Assembly (NCBI RefSeq): GCF_904849725.1
Contig: NC_058518.1
Coordinates: 510,743,225 to 510,807,224 of the forward strand
DNA length: 64,000 nt
From: Hordeum vulgare subsp. vulgare
Taxonomy: Eukaryota; Streptophyta; Magnoliopsida; Poales; Poaceae
Direction of reading: 5' to 3'
The notes beneath the pieces were generated by a model. The model saw nothing but the letters and a program-made list of their open reading frames with translations. It did not search any database and was not told the DNA's origin. A program made the position numbers and the translations under genes. Positions 36,025 through 48,359 of this stretch are shown piece after piece (positions within the stretch are counted from its first letter, which is position 1; every line of letters begins with the position of its first letter).

Positions 36025-36185
36025 CTTTAGTCCCGGCCCGTGTTAAGACCCGGGACTAAAGGGCCTGCCCCTGAGGGTGCTCCGAGGCGCCCATGTGGAG
36101 CACCTTTGGTCCCGGTTTGGAACAGGGCCGGGACTAAAGGTTAGGCCTTTAGTCCCGGTTGGTGAACCGGGACTAAAGCCCCTTA
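36025..36185. repeat. CACTA right subterminal repeat array
   Basis: Facing pairs of CTTTAGTCCCGG and CCGGGACTAAAGG, including one tight hairpin near 36147-36177 (CTTTAGTCCCGGTTGG, then AACCGGGACTAAAG). The array stops at AGCCCCTTA. No TAGTG terminus follows, so the element's outer right end appears lost. Confidence 0.8.
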
Positions 36186-36188
36186 CGG

Positions 36189-36741
36189 GCAAAATCATCA
36201 CCATTAGTGGCAAAATCCAACTATGGTTGCAGCAAATTATCTCGCTGTCGCTGCTGATCTCAGCTCCGCTTCACACATATAGCAAAAAAGCTATCGGTAG
36301 TAGCAAAATCGAAGGAGGGTTGAAGCAAATCATCTCGCCGTCGTCGCCGTCTCAGATCCGACATGATCGATGTAGCAAAATCCCCACGGGTAGTAGAAAA
36401 ATCTTAGGATGGTTGCAACAAAAAAGCCACCATTGTAGTAGGTCGCAGCTCTGCCACGATGGATGTAGCAAATCTATTGTAGGTACTAGCAAAATTCGAC
36501 GACGGTTGCAACTTCTAGCTCAGCTGGTTGAAACTTCCAAGGGTGGAGGTTTTTCTTTGTCGGAGTGGAGCTAGACGGATGGACGGAGTGGATTCCATGG
36601 TGGTGCTGCGGCAATAGCTGGTTGCAGCTTTTTTTCCAACCGATTCCAGCAAAAAACTGATCAGTTGTAGCACTTGGCATCTTCTTCCATCAGTCTACTC
36701 GTCCATGGCCTCCGCGACCACTAGTTGCAGCACTGCCCCAC
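36189..36741. repeat. Unclassified repetitive segment with TAGCAAAATC / GGTTGCA motifs, left of Sukkula copy 2
   Basis: Contains at least five spaced copies of a loose unit with TAGCAAAATC followed by GGTTGCA(G/A)C, about 90-120 bases apart (near 36207, 36299, 36373, 36467 and later). I see no convincing coding sequence. An open frame at 36077-36574 crosses the CACTA boundary and is not a gene. Similar TTGCAAC-type motifs occur at 61190-61500, so both may come from one class of Triticeae repeat (possibly Mutator-like). Confidence 0.45.
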
Positions 36742-38961
36742 TATGACAGCCCAATGCCGGCGTTCCAGAAGATTCCCCCTTTAGTCCGTTTTCGTCGGGT
36801 GTCTATTTTCTTTTGTCGCATCATCATTGCATCATACGCATCATCTGCATTGCAACAGCATCTCCGTTGCCGCCAGTTTTAAAACTTGCATCCGTTGTTA
36901 GCGGCCGGTTCACGTCGTTGTCCGTTCCGAGTCCGACCGCTCACGCACGCGCCCGCGGCACCGTCATAACCCTGTTTTTAAATGTGCGTAAAACTTTCTC
37001 TGATCGGGTTGAGATTCTATGTGCGGTGTTATTTTAATATAGCTAGGCCGCCTGTCGAATTATGTCACGATCGGAGTTCATCTGGTACCCGAAAGATCGA
37101 CCGGAGCGGCACCGTATTCGGTCTACCGTCGGACGTCTGTCGGTGTTTTAAAAATCGTTGCCGCACTGCCCGTTCTCCCTCTCGTCTCCGAATATCCCCT
37201 CTACACGGCCGCGTACCCATACCCGCGTTCGGAATCGCCGGAATCCGACCCCGCGGTTGGATCCGGAACGAAATTCCGGCTAACCTAGCCCCCCCGTTTG
37301 TCTATATATAGACCCCATGACATTAATTAGACAGCCACTCCCTCTTCACCTCGTTTTCCGTGCCCCTCCTAACCCTAACCGCGCAGCCACCCACCTCCAG
37401 CCCCAGCCGCCGTGGGCCCGCCGAGCCCATCCGAGGCCCGCCCGGGCCCGGATCGCGCCGCCCCAGCTGAGCCTCCAGCAACCCGTCCATGGCAGCCCGA
37501 GCCCGAGGCAGCAACCCGAGCCGCCGTGCCCCGCCTCCAGCAACGCCGGCCGCCGCCATGGCTGCTCCTCCGCCGTCGCCTTGCGCCCCAGCTCGCCGGA
37601 GAGCCCGAGCCGCCGCCTCCTCGTCGCCGGAGGTTGCCTGCAGCCCGAAGCTTCGCCCGTCTCCGCCAGCGTCGCGGATCTCGCCGGGGAACGCCACCCA
37701 GCTGCCTCCGCCGCCGAATCGCGCCGCCACCTCGACAACCCCGGCCGCCAACAGCCCCGCCAGCGAGTCCTGTCGCGGCGAGCCATGGCCTCGATCGAAT
37801 CTAGAGGTGCGGGCGCTCGCTACGCCCGCGTTGACCGGCCTCAGCCTTGGTCCAGCACCCGTCTGCCCCGCCTGGGCCTCCTCCCCTGCTACGGCCCAGC
37901 TCGCCCCCCATTGGCCCGGCTTCCCCCCAAGGCAGCTTCGGCCTCCCCAGGTCAGGGCGCCCCTTCAAGGCCCATCTCCAGCAGTTCCTCTCCCCAGGCC
38001 CAAGGTGAGATTCCTGGCCTTTTATTTTTTTCCCTCGCCCAGGCAGAAGATAGATTATGTTGCGCCCCCTGTTAGGCCCATTTAGCTTAGGATATTTCTG
38101 AGAATAAATTGTTTTCAGGAATTAGACGGATATATAAAACGCGTGTAACTTTTTAACCGTTTATCGGATTGCGACGAGTAGCATATGTATCTCGTGTAAC
38201 TTTTCGCGTAGAATCCGATTTTATAACTTGCACATTTGTTTGACGTGGTTTAGCATGCTGTTTGCCTAGATAAGCGTGCTGTCCTAATAGGTTTCGACCC
38301 GTATTTATTTTTCGTGCAAGATCGGGTTGCTCGAATGCCTTAGATAAATGCCCATGTTTTAGGGATCATGTTTGCATGTATTTTAGAGCGGTCATTTGTA
38401 TTTTTGCGCGTAGGGAATTGCCTCTAGTTCATTTTTTCCTTATATAGGTTTTTTCTCGCATTAATGTGCGGCATTATTTTGTGTTGCAAACCCCACATAT
38501 TTTATATGTTTCTGGGGTAGAAAAATCCCATGAATTTTTCTGTGCAATTAGTTTTAGCATTAGAGCAAGTTAGTTTGCGAGATATTTTGCTAAGTTGCCC
38601 TTTTGTTTAATTTGTAGGATTTATTCCGTGCCTCATTTGAATTAGTTGTCAACTAGGGAGTTCTTCTTAGATGTTTAGACTAGCCCCTGGTATTTTTGGT
38701 TGCAATAGAAATGCATGTTTAGGTGTGGTTTGATTGCTCTCAAGTTGCTAGAAATAGTGCTGATTTCGAGGAGCTGAAATAATCCTAAGTATGGAATCTG
38801 TTATATTTTGTTGCTGTCTTGTCTAGCTTGTAACTTGTGTTCTGTAGCTCTTTTAAGGTTGGTCCAATGGAGTTAGTTGTACCCCTTGTGTTTCTCTAGC
38901 ATGCTGTAAAGTTTCATGCCATTTGGAGTCCTGTAGCTATAGATTTTGCTGCTGTCAATAT

Positions 38962-40787
38962 TGTTGGAATTATGCCCTAGAGGCAATAATAAATATATAG
39001 TTATTATTATAATTCCTGTATCAAGATAATAGTTTATTATCCATGCTATAATTGTATTGAATGAAGACTCATTTACATGTGTGGATACATAGACAAAACA
39101 CCGTCCCTAGCATGCCTCTAGTTGGCTAGCCAGTTGATCGATGATAGTTAGTGTCTTCTGACTATGAACAACGTGTTGTTGCTTGATAACTGGATCACGT
39201 CATTGGGAGAGTCACGTGATGGACTAGACCCAAACTAATAGACGTAGCATGTTGATCGTGTCATTTTGTTGCTACTGTTTTCTGCGTGTCAAGTATTTAT
39301 TCCTATGACCATGAGATCATATAACTCACTGACACCAGAGGAATGCTTTATGTGTATCAAACGTCGAAACGTAACTGGGTGACTATAAAGATGCTCTACA
39401 GGTATCTCCGAAGGTGTTAGTTGAGTTAGTATGGATCAAGACTGGGATTTCTCACTCCGTGTGACGGAGAGGTATCTCGGGGCCCACTCGGTAATACAAC
39501 ATCACACACAAGCCTTGCAAGCAATGTAACTTAGTGTAAGTTGCGGGATCTTGTATTACGGAACGAGTAAAGAGACTTGCCGGTAAACGAGATTGAAATA
39601 GGTATGCGGATACTGACGATCGAATCTCGGGCAAGTAACATACCGAAGGACAAAGGGAATGACATACAGGATTATACGAATCCTTGGCACTGAGGTTCAA
39701 ACGATAAGATCTTCGTAGAATATGTAGGATCCAATATGGGCATCCAGGTCCCGTTATTGGATATTGACCGAGGAGTCTCTCGGGTCATGTCTACATAGTT
39801 CTCGAACCCGCAGGGTCTGCACACTTAAGGTTCGATGTTGTTTTATGCGTATATGAGTTATATGGTTGGTTACCGAATGTTGTTCGGAGTCCCGGATGAG
39901 ATCACGGACGTCACGAGGGTTTCCGGAATGGTCCGGAAACGGAGATTGATATATAGGATGACCTCATTTGATTACCGGAAGGTTTTCGGAGTTACCGGGA
40001 ATGTACCGGGAATGACGAATGGGTTCCGGGAGTTCACCGGGGAGGCAACCCACCCGGGGAAGCCCATAGGCCTTTGGGGAGACACACCAGCCCTTAGTGG
40101 GCTGGTGGGACAGCCCACAAGTGCTCTATGCGCCAAGAGAAGAAAAATCAAGAGGAAAAGAAAAGAAAAAAAGGGGAGGAGGTGGGAAGGGAGGGGGACT
40201 CCCTCCCACCAAACCTAGTCCAACTCGGTTTGGGGGGGAGAGTCATCCCCCTTGGACTCGGCCGACCCCCTTGGGGCTCCTTGAGCCCCAAGGAAAGGCC
40301 CCCTCCCTCCCACCTATATATACGGAGGTTTTAGGGCTGATTTGAGACGACTTTTCCACGGCAGCCCGACCACATACCTCCACGGTTTTTGCTCTAGATC
40401 GCGTTTCTGCAGAGCTCGGGCGGAGCCCTGCTGAGACAAGGTCATCACCAACCTCCGGAGCGCCGTCACGCTGCCGGAGAACTCTTCTACCTCTCCGTCT
40501 CTCTTGCTGGATCAAGAAGGCCGAGATCATCGTCGAGCTGTACGTGTGCTGAACGCGGAGGTGCCGTCCGTTCGGTACTAGATCGTGGGACTGATCGCGG
40601 GATTGTTCGTGGGGCGGATCGAGGGACGTGACGACGTTCCACTACATCAACCGCGTTCTCTAACGCTTCTGCTGTACGGTCTACAAGGGTACGTAGATCA
40701 CTCATCCCCTCTCGTAGATGGACATCACCATGATAGGTCTTCGTGCGCGTAGGAAAATTTTTGTTTCCCATGCGACGTTCCCCAACA
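38962..40787 (+). repeat. 5' LTR of copia D
   Basis: 1826 bp, starts TGTTGGAATTATGCC, ends CCCCAACA. TATA box at 40315-40322. Just after the LTR the GTGGCATCATGAGC primer-binding region begins at 40788. The leader 40788-42043 is non-coding. Confidence 0.9.
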
Positions 40788-42580
40788 GTGGCATCATGAG
40801 CTAGGTTCATGCGTAGATGTCTTCTCGAGTAGAACACAAAAGGTTTTGTGGGCAGTGATGTGCCTTTTGCTGCCCTCCTTAGTCTTTTCTTGATTCCGCG
40901 GTATTGTTGGATTGAAGCGGCTTGGACCGACATTACTCGTACGCTTACGAGAGACTGGTTTCATCGTTACGAGTAACCCCCTTTGCTCAAAGATGACTGG
41001 CAAGTGTCGGTTTCTCCAACTTTAGTTGAATCGGATTAGACCGAGGAGGTCCTTGGATGAGGTTAAATAGCAACTCATATATCTCCGTTGTGGTGTTTGC
41101 GTAAGTAAGATGCGATCCTACTAGATACCCTTGGTCACCATGTAAAACATGCAACAACAAAATTAGAGGACGTCTAACTTGTTTTTGCAGGGTATGATTG
41201 TAATGTGATATGGCCAACGATGTGATGTGATATATTGGATGTATGAGATGATCATGTTGTAATAGAAATATCGACTTGCACGTCGATGGTACGGCAACCG
41301 GCAGGAGCCATAGGGTTGTCTTTATACTAACGTTTGTGCTTGCAGATGCGTTTACTATTTTGCTAGGATGTAGCTTTAGTAGTAATAGCATAAGTAGCAC
41401 GACAACCCCGATGGCAACACGTTGATGGATGATCATGGTGTGGCGCCGGTGACAAGAAGATCGTGCCGGTGCTTTGGTGATGGAGATCAAGAAGCACGTG
41501 ATGATGGCCATATCATGTCACTTATGAATTGCATGTGATGTTAATCCTTTTATGCACCTTATTTTTCTTAGAACGACGGTAGCATTATGACGTGATCTCT
41601 CACTAAAATTTCAAGACGAAATTGTGTTCTCCCAGACTGTGCACCGTTGCTACAGTTCGTAGTTTCGAGACACCACGTGATGATCGGGTGTGATAGACTC
41701 AACGTTCACATACAACGGGTGCAAAACAGTTGCGCACGCGGAACACTCGGGTTAAGCTTGACGAGCCTAGCATGTGCAGACATGGCCTCGGAACACATGA
41801 GACCGAAAGGTCGATCATGAATCATATAGATGATATGATTAGCATAGGGATGCTTACCACTGAAACCATACTCAACTCACGTGATGATCGGACTTGAGCT
41901 ACTGTAAGTGGATCATGAACCACTCAAATCACTAGAGAGATGTACTTTTTGAGTGGGAGTTTAGTGAACAATTTGATTAAGTTAAACTCTAATTATCTTG
42001 AACATAGTCTAAGTCCACTTTGAATATATTTGTGTTGTAGATCATGGCTCACGCGACAGTCATCCTGAATTTTAATACGTTCCTAGAGAAAGCTAAGTTG
42101 AAAGATGATGGAAGCAACTTTGTAGACTGGGCTCGTAATCTTAAGCTAATCTTACAAGCTGGGAAGAAGGATTATGTCCTTAATGCTGCGCTAGGAGATG
42201 AACCACCCGCTACGGCTGATCAGGATATTAAGAACGCTTGGTTAGCACGTAAGGAGGACTACTCAATAGTTCAATGTGCAGTCTTGTATGGCTTAGAACC
42301 GGGACTTCAACGTCGCTTTGAGCGTCATGGAGCATTTGAGATGTTCCAGGAGTTGGAGTTTATCTTTCAGAAGAACGCCCGGATCGAGAGGTATGAGACC
42401 TCCGATAAATTCTATGCTTGCAAGATGGAGGAAAACTCGTCTGTCAGTGAACATGTGCTCAAAATGTCTGGGTACTCAAACCGTCTAGCTGAACTGGGGA
42501 TTGAACTCCCGCAAGAAGCTATCACTGATAGAATCCTTCAATCACTGCCGCCAAGCTACAAAGGCTTTGTGTTGAACTAC

Positions 42581-44343
42581 TGTTGGGTAACGTAGCATAA
42601 ATTCAAAAATTTTCCTACGCTTATTCAGATCTTCCTATGGAGAGACCAGCAACGAGAGAGGGGTAAGAGCATCTTCGTACCTTTGAAGATCGCTAAGCGG
42701 AAGCGTTGCTAGAACGCGGTTGATGGAGTCGTACTCGCGGTGATTCCGATCTAGTGCCGAACAACGGCACCTCCGCGTTCAACACACGTGCAGCCCGGTG
42801 ACGTCTCCCGCACCTTGATCCAGCAAGGAGGAGGGAGAGGTTGGGGAAGAAGACCAGCAACACGACGGCGTGGTGTTGGTGGAGAGACGAGGTCTCCCGG
42901 CAGGGCTTCGCCAAGCGCCGACAGAGAGGAGGAGGAAGAAGTGCAGGGCTGCGCCGAGAGAGAGATAAAACCGTGTCCTCCAAAGGCCAAAAGTGCCCAC
43001 TATATATAGGGGAAGGGGAGAGGGGGTGCCACCCCTAGGGTTCCCACCCTAGGGGGTGCGGCAGCCCTCCCAGATGGGGTGTGTGGCGGCCAGATGGGGA
43101 GGAGGGGTGGCGCACCCCTCTGGTGGGCCTAAGGCCCACCTAAGTTAGGGTTCCCCCCCTCTTTTTCTTTCCCCTGCGCCATGGGCTGAGTGGGGAGGCG
43201 CACCAGCCCAACTAGGGGCTGGTTCCCACCCCCACTTAGCCCATCTTACCTCTTGGGGTCGCAGCCCCCCTTCGGTGGTCCCCCGGGACCACCTCCGGTG
43301 GTCCCGGTGGTCCCGGTACGTTACCGGTGATGCCCGAAACACTTCCGGTCTCCGAAACCATCCGTCCTATATATCAATCTTTACCTCCGGACCATTCCGG
43401 AGCTCCTCGTGACGTCCGGGATCTCATCCGGGACTCCGAACAACTTTCGGTAATCTCGTATAACAATTCCCTATAACCCTAGCGTCATCGAACCTTAAGT
43501 GTGTAGACCCTACGGGTTCGGGAGACAGGCAGACATGACCGAGACACCTCTCTGGCCAATAACCATCAGCGGGGTCTAGATACCCATGGTGGCTTCCACT
43601 AGCTCCACGATGATCTCATCGGATGAACCACGATGTCAAGGATTCAATCAATCCCGTATACGATTCCCTTTGTCTGTCGGTATAGAACTTGCCCGAGATT
43701 CGATCGTCGGTATACCTATACCTTGTTCAATCTCGTTACCGGTAAGTCTCTTTACTCGTTCCGTAGCACGTCATCGTGTGACTAACTCCTTAGTCACGTT
43801 GAGCTCATGATGATGTTCTACCGAGTGGGCCCAGAGATACCTCTCCGTCACACGGAGTGACAAATCCCGATCTCGATTCGTGCCAACCCAACAGACACTT
43901 TCGGAGGTACCCGTAGTGCACCTTTATAGTCACCCAGTTACGTTGTGACGTTTGATACACCCAAAGCACTCCTACGGTATCCGGGAGTTGCACAATCTCA
44001 CGGTCGAAGGAAAAGATACTTGACATTAGAAAAGCATTAGCATACGAACAATACGATCTAGTGCTAGGCTTAGGATTGGGTCTTGTCCACCACATCATTC
44101 TCCCAATGATGTGATCCCGTTATCAACGACATCCAATGTCCATGATCAGGAAACCATGATCATCTATTGACTAACGAGCTAGCTAACTAGAGGCTTGCTA
44201 GGGACACATTGTGATCTATTCATTCACACATGTATTAGTGTTTCCTGTTAATACAATTATGGCATGAACGATAGACGATTATCATGAACAAGGAAATATG
44301 ATAATAACCATTTTATTATTGCCTCTAGGGCATATTTCCAACA
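42581..44343 (-). repeat. 3' LTR of copia E
   Basis: 1763 bp. It differs from the other LTR by a 30-bp segment (about 43030-43059) present here and absent there, flanked by GGGGGTG on both sides, and by substitutions near 42610, 42921, 43579 and 43594. The family TATA box is conserved at about 43001-43008. Confidence 0.95.
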
Positions 44344-44358
44344 GTCTCCCACTTGCAC
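44344..44358 (-). other. Polypurine tract of copia E
   Basis: On the minus strand GTGCAAGTGGGAGAC lies immediately before the 3' LTR. It is identical to the tract in copia A and fits plus-strand priming. Confidence 0.85.
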
Positions 44359-44375
44359 TAGAGTCAATAATCTAG

Positions 44376-47300
44376 TTACATTGTGATGTATCGAACACCC
44401 ATAGCATTATGGTGCTGATCATGTTTTGCTCGTGGAAGAGGTTTAGTCAACGGGTCTGCAATATTCAGATCCGTGTGTACTTTACAAATATCTATCACTC
44501 CAGTTTGGACATGGTCCTGGATGGAGTTGTAGCGGCGCTTGATGTGCTTCGTCTTCCGGTGAAATCTGGGCTCTTTGGCTATGGCAATGGCTCCAGTGTT
44601 ATCACAGAAGAGTGTCATAGGACCCGACGCGCTTGGAACCACTCCAAGGTCGGTGATGAGCTCCTTCATCCAAATTCCTTCATGAGCTGCTTCTGAAGCA
44701 CCTATGTACTCCGCTTCACACGTAGATGCTGCCACGACTTCTTGCTTGCTGCTGCACCAGCTCACTGCCCCACCATTCAACACATATACGAATCCGGTTT
44801 GTGACTTAGAGTCATCCGGATCTGTGTCGAAGCTAGCGTCGACGTAACCCTTTACGACGAGCTCTTCGTCACCTCCATAAACGAGAAACATTTCCTTAGT
44901 CCTTTTCAGGTACTTAAGGATATTCTTGACCGCTGTCCAGTGTTCTGCACCGGGATTACTTTGGTACCTCCCTACCAAGCTTATCGCAAGGTTTATATCA
45001 GGTCTGGTACACAGCATGGCATACATTAGAGAGCCTACGGCTGAAGCGTAGGGGACAGAACTCATCTTCTCTCTATCTGTTGCCGTGGTCGGCGACTGAG
45101 TCTTACTCAATCTCATACCTTGCAAAACTGGCAAGAACCCTTTCTTTGAGTTTTCCATATTGAACTTCTTCAGTATCTTGTCAAGGTATGTACTTTGCGA
45201 AAGACCTATGAGGCGTCTCGATCTATCTCTATAGATCTTGATGCCTAATATGTATGCAGCTTCTCCAAGGTCCTTCATTGAAAAACTCTTGTTCAAATAG
45301 GCCTTTATGCTCTCCAACATCTCTATATCATTCCCCATCAACAATATGTCATCCACATATAGTACGAGGAAAGCTACAGAGCTCCCACTCACTTTCTTGT
45401 ACAGACAGGCTTCTCCATAAACCTGTATGAACCCAAACGCCTTAATCACCTCATTAAAGCGAATGTTCCAACTCCGAGATGCTTGCACCAGCCCATAGAT
45501 GGAGCGCTGGAGCTTGCATACTTTGTTAGCACCTTTAGGATCGACAAAACCTTCTGGTTGCATCATATACAACTCTTCCTTAAGATTCCCGTTAAGGAAC
45601 GCTGTTTTGACGTCCATTTGCCAAATTTCATAATCATAAAAGGCGGCAATTGCTAACATGATTCGGACTGATTTCAGCTTCGCTACGGGAGAGAAAGTCT
45701 CTTCGTAGTCAACTCCTTGAATTTGTCGAAAACCCTTTGCGACAAGTCGAGCTTTGTAAACGGTTACATTACCGTTTGCATCAGTCTTCTTCTTGAAGAT
45801 CCATTTATTTTCTATGGCTCGCCGTTCATCGGGCAAGTCCACCAAAGTCCATACTTTGTTCTCATACATGGATCCTATCTCGGATTTCATGGCTTCAAGC
45901 CATTTGTTGGAATCTGGGCCCGCCATCGCTTCTTCATAGTTCGAAGGTTCACCGTTGTCTAACAACATGATTTCCATCACAGGGTTGCCGTACCACTCTG
46001 GTGCGGAGCGTACCCTTGTGGACCTTCGTGGTTCAGTAGTAACTTGATCCGAAGCTTCATGATCATCATCATTAACTTCCTCTTCAGTCGGTGTAGGCAC
46101 CACAGGAACAACTTCTTGCGCTGCGCTACTTTCCTGTTCGAGAGGGGGTGTAATTACCTCATCAAGTTCTACCTTCCTCCCACTTACTTCTTTCGAGAGA
46201 AACTCTTTCTCTAGAAAGGATCCGTTCTTGGCAACAAAGGTTTTACCTTCGGATCTAAGATAGAAGGTATACCCAATAGTTTCCTTAGGGTATCCTATGA
46301 ATACGCATTTCTCCGCTTTGGGTTCGAGCTTTTCTGGTTGAAGTTTCTTCACATAAGCATCGCAGCCCCAAACTTTAAGAAACGACAACTTAGGTTTCTT
46401 GCCAAACCATAATTCATACGGTGTCGTCTCAACGGATTTAGACGGTGCCCTATTTAAAGTGAATGCTGCAGTTTCTAATGCGTATCCCCAAAATGATAGC
46501 GGTAAGTCGGTAAGAGACATCATAGATCGTACCATATCTAATAAGGTGCGATTACGACGTTCAGACACTCCGTTGCGCTGCGGTGTGCCAGGCGGTGTTA
46601 GTTGTGAAACGATTCCATACTTCCTTAGGTGTGTGCCAAACTCGTGACTCAAATATTCTCCTCCACGATCAGATCGTAGACATTTAATTTTTCTGTCACG
46701 TTGATTCTCAACCTCACTCTGAAATTCCTTGAACTTTTCAAACGTCTCAGATTTGTGCTTCATCAAGTAGATATACCCATACCTACTCAAATCATCGGTG
46801 AGAGTGAGAACATAACGATAACCACCGCGAGCTTCAACGTTCATTGGACCACACACATCAGTATGTATTATTTCCAATAAGTTGGTGGCTCTCTCCATTA
46901 TTCCTGAGAATGGAGTCTTAGTCATCTTGCCCATGAGGCACGGTTCACATGTGTCAAATGATTCAAAGTCAAGAGACTCTAGCAGTCCATCAGTATGGAG
47001 CTTCTTCATGCGCTTAACGCCGATATGACCAAGGCGGCAGTGCCACAAGTATGTGGGACTATCATTATCAACTTTGCATCTTTTGGTACTCACACTATGA
47101 ATATGTGTAACATCACGATCGAGATTCATCAAGAATAAACCATTCACCAGCGGAGCATGACCATAAAACATATCACTCATATAAATAGAACAACCATTAT
47201 TCTCTGACTTAAATGAGCAGCCGTCTCGCATTAAGCAAGACCCTGATACAATGTTCATGCTTAAAGCTGGTACTAAATAACAATTATTAATGTTTAAAAC

Positions 47301-48359
47301 TAATCCCGACAGCAGATGTAGAGGTAGCGTGCCGACGGCGATCACATCGACCTTTGAACCATTCCCGACGCGCATCGTCACCTCGTCCTTGGCCAGTCTC
47401 CGCTTATTCCGCAGTTCCTGCTTTGAGTTGCAAATGTGAGCAACAGCACCGGTATCAAATACCCAGGAGCTACTACGAGCGCTGGTAAGGTACACATCAA
47501 TAACATGTATATCACATATACCTTTAACGTTGACGGCCTTCTTGTCCGCTAAGTATTTGGGGCAATTCCGCTTCCAGTGACCTTTTCCCTTGCAGTAGAA
47601 GCACTCAGTCTCAGGCTTGGGTCCGTTCCTTTTCTTCTTCCCGGCATCTGGCTTACCGGGCGCGGCAACAGCTTTGTCGTCTTTCTTGAAGTTCTTCTTA
47701 CCCCTGCCTTTCTTGAAACTAGTGGTCTTGTTGACCATCAACACTTGATGATCCTTCTTGATTTCTACCTCTGCAGACTTGAGCATCGAGTACAACTCGG
47801 GAATGGTTTTCTCCATCCCATGCATGTTGTAGTTAAGCACAAAGCCTTTGTAGCTTGGTGGGAGAGACTGGAGGATTCTGTCAATGATAGCATCATCCGG
47901 AAGTTCGACTCCAAGTGAAGTCAGACGACCGTGTAACCCAGACATTTTGAGTATGTGCTCACTGACAGAACTGTTCTCCTCCATCTTACAGCTGAAGAAC
48001 TTGTCGGAGACTTCATATCTCTCGACACGGGCATGAGCTTGAAATACTAGCTTCAGCTCTTGGAACATCTCATATGCCCCGTGTTGCTCAAAACGTCTTT
48101 GGAGCCCCGTTTCTAAACTGTATAACATGCCACACCTGACCAGAGAGTAGTCATCACTTCGCGCTTGCCAGACGTTTAGAACGTCCTGCGCTGCTGTGGG
48201 AGCGGGAGGGTCACCTAGCGGCGCATTAAGGACATAAGCCTTTTTAGCTGCTTCAAGGATGAGCTTCAAGTTGCGAACCCAGTCCGCATAGTTGCTACCA
48301 TCATCTTTCAGCTTGTTTTTCTCTAGGAATGCGTTGAAGTTGAGGTTGACGTTGGACAT
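44376..48359 (-). CDS. Ty1-copia gag-pol polyprotein, 1327 aa, intact
   Basis: A single frame from ATG (48357-48359) to a stop at 44376-44378, encoding all functions for retrotransposition. Order by approximate residue: gag 1-250 (UBN2-type, starting MSNVNLNFNAFLEK); CCHC zinc knuckle 253-266 (CFYCKGKGHWKRNC); aspartic protease DTG near 302; GAG-pre-integrase with HCRLGH near 438; integrase catalytic D near 497 (HTDVCGP), D near 562 (SDRGGEY) and E near 599 (NGVSERRN); reverse transcriptase with QMDVKTAFLNG near 915 and YVDD near 1000; RNase H with DAS near 1175, CEAEY and CDNTGAI near 1253. The length is close to the roughly 1300 aa of BARE1. I see no missing catalytic residue. The protein would be cleaved by its own protease and form cytoplasmic virus-like particles. 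Expression is likely from the LTR promoter at 50051-50058. Confidence 0.96.
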   Translation of the reverse strand: MSNVNLNFNAFLEKNKLKDDGSNYADWVRNLKLILEAAKKAYVLNAPLGDPPAPTAAQDVLNVWQARSDDYSLVRCGMLYSLETGLQRRFEQHGAYEMFQELKLVFQAHARVERYEVSDKFFSCKMEENSSVSEHILKMSGLHGRLTSLGVELPDDAIIDRILQSLPPSYKGFVLNYNMHGMEKTIPELYSMLKSAEVEIKKDHQVLMVNKTTSFKKGRGKKNFKKDDKAVAAPGKPDAGKKKRNGPKPETECFYCKGKGHWKRNCPKYLADKKAVNVKGICDIHVIDVYLTSARSSSWVFDTGAVAHICNSKQELRNKRRLAKDEVTMRVGNGSKVDVIAVGTLPLHLLSGLVLNINNCYLVPALSMNIVSGSCLMRDGCSFKSENNGCSIYMSDMFYGHAPLVNGLFLMNLDRDVTHIHSVSTKRCKVDNDSPTYLWHCRLGHIGVKRMKKLHTDGLLESLDFESFDTCEPCLMGKMTKTPFSGIMERATNLLEIIHTDVCGPMNVEARGGYRYVLTLTDDLSRYGYIYLMKHKSETFEKFKEFQSEVENQRDRKIKCLRSDRGGEYLSHEFGTHLRKYGIVSQLTPPGTPQRNGVSERRNRTLLDMVRSMMSLTDLPLSFWGYALETAAFTLNRAPSKSVETTPYELWFGKKPKLSFLKVWGCDAYVKKLQPEKLEPKAEKCVFIGYPKETIGYTFYLRSEGKTFVAKNGSFLEKEFLSKEVSGRKVELDEVITPPLEQESSAAQEVVPVVPTPTEEEVNDDDHEASDQVTTEPRRSTRVRSAPEWYGNPVMEIMLLDNGEPSNYEEAMAGPDSNKWLEAMKSEIGSMYENKVWTLVDLPDERRAIENKWIFKKKTDANGNVTVYKARLVAKGFRQIQGVDYEETFSPVAKLKSVRIMLAIAAFYDYEIWQMDVKTAFLNGNLKEELYMMQPEGFVDPKGANKVCKLQRSIYGLVQASRSWNIRFNEVIKAFGFIQVYGEACLYKKVSGSSVAFLVLYVDDILLMGNDIEMLESIKAYLNKSFSMKDLGEAAYILGIKIYRDRSRRLIGLSQSTYLDKILKKFNMENSKKGFLPVLQGMRLSKTQSPTTATDREKMSSVPYASAVGSLMYAMLCTRPDINLAISLVGRYQSNPGAEHWTAVKNILKYLKRTKEMFLVYGGDEELVVKGYVDASFDTDPDDSKSQTGFVYVLNGGAVSWCSSKQEVVAASTCEAEYIGASEAAHEGIWMKELITDLGVVPSASGPMTLFCDNTGAIAIAKEPRFHRKTKHIKRRYNSIQDHVQTGVIDICKVHTDLNIADPLTKPLPRAKHDQHHNAMGVRYITM

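Larger units (their letters stand above)
1..36188 (+). mobile_element. CACTA (En/Spm) DNA transposon, left end outside window, split by nested insertions
   Basis: The outermost element of the left half. Both ends carry arrays of the grass CACTA subterminal motif GGGACTAAAG and its inverse CTTTAGTCCC (1-250 and about 36025-36185). Between them lies a spliced gene typical of CACTA elements. Insertions account for 3300-8161 (Sukkula solo LTR), 10219-34687 (nested copia complex) and 35709-35875 (SINE). Without these and their target duplications the element would be at least about 6.6 kb in the window. The right end fades out after the last subterminal repeat without the expected terminal CACTA/TAGTG sequence, so that terminus looks truncated or diverged. 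No DDE transposase of the TNPD/Transposase_21 type is visible here. It could lie upstream, or the element could be non-autonomous. Confidence 0.85.
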
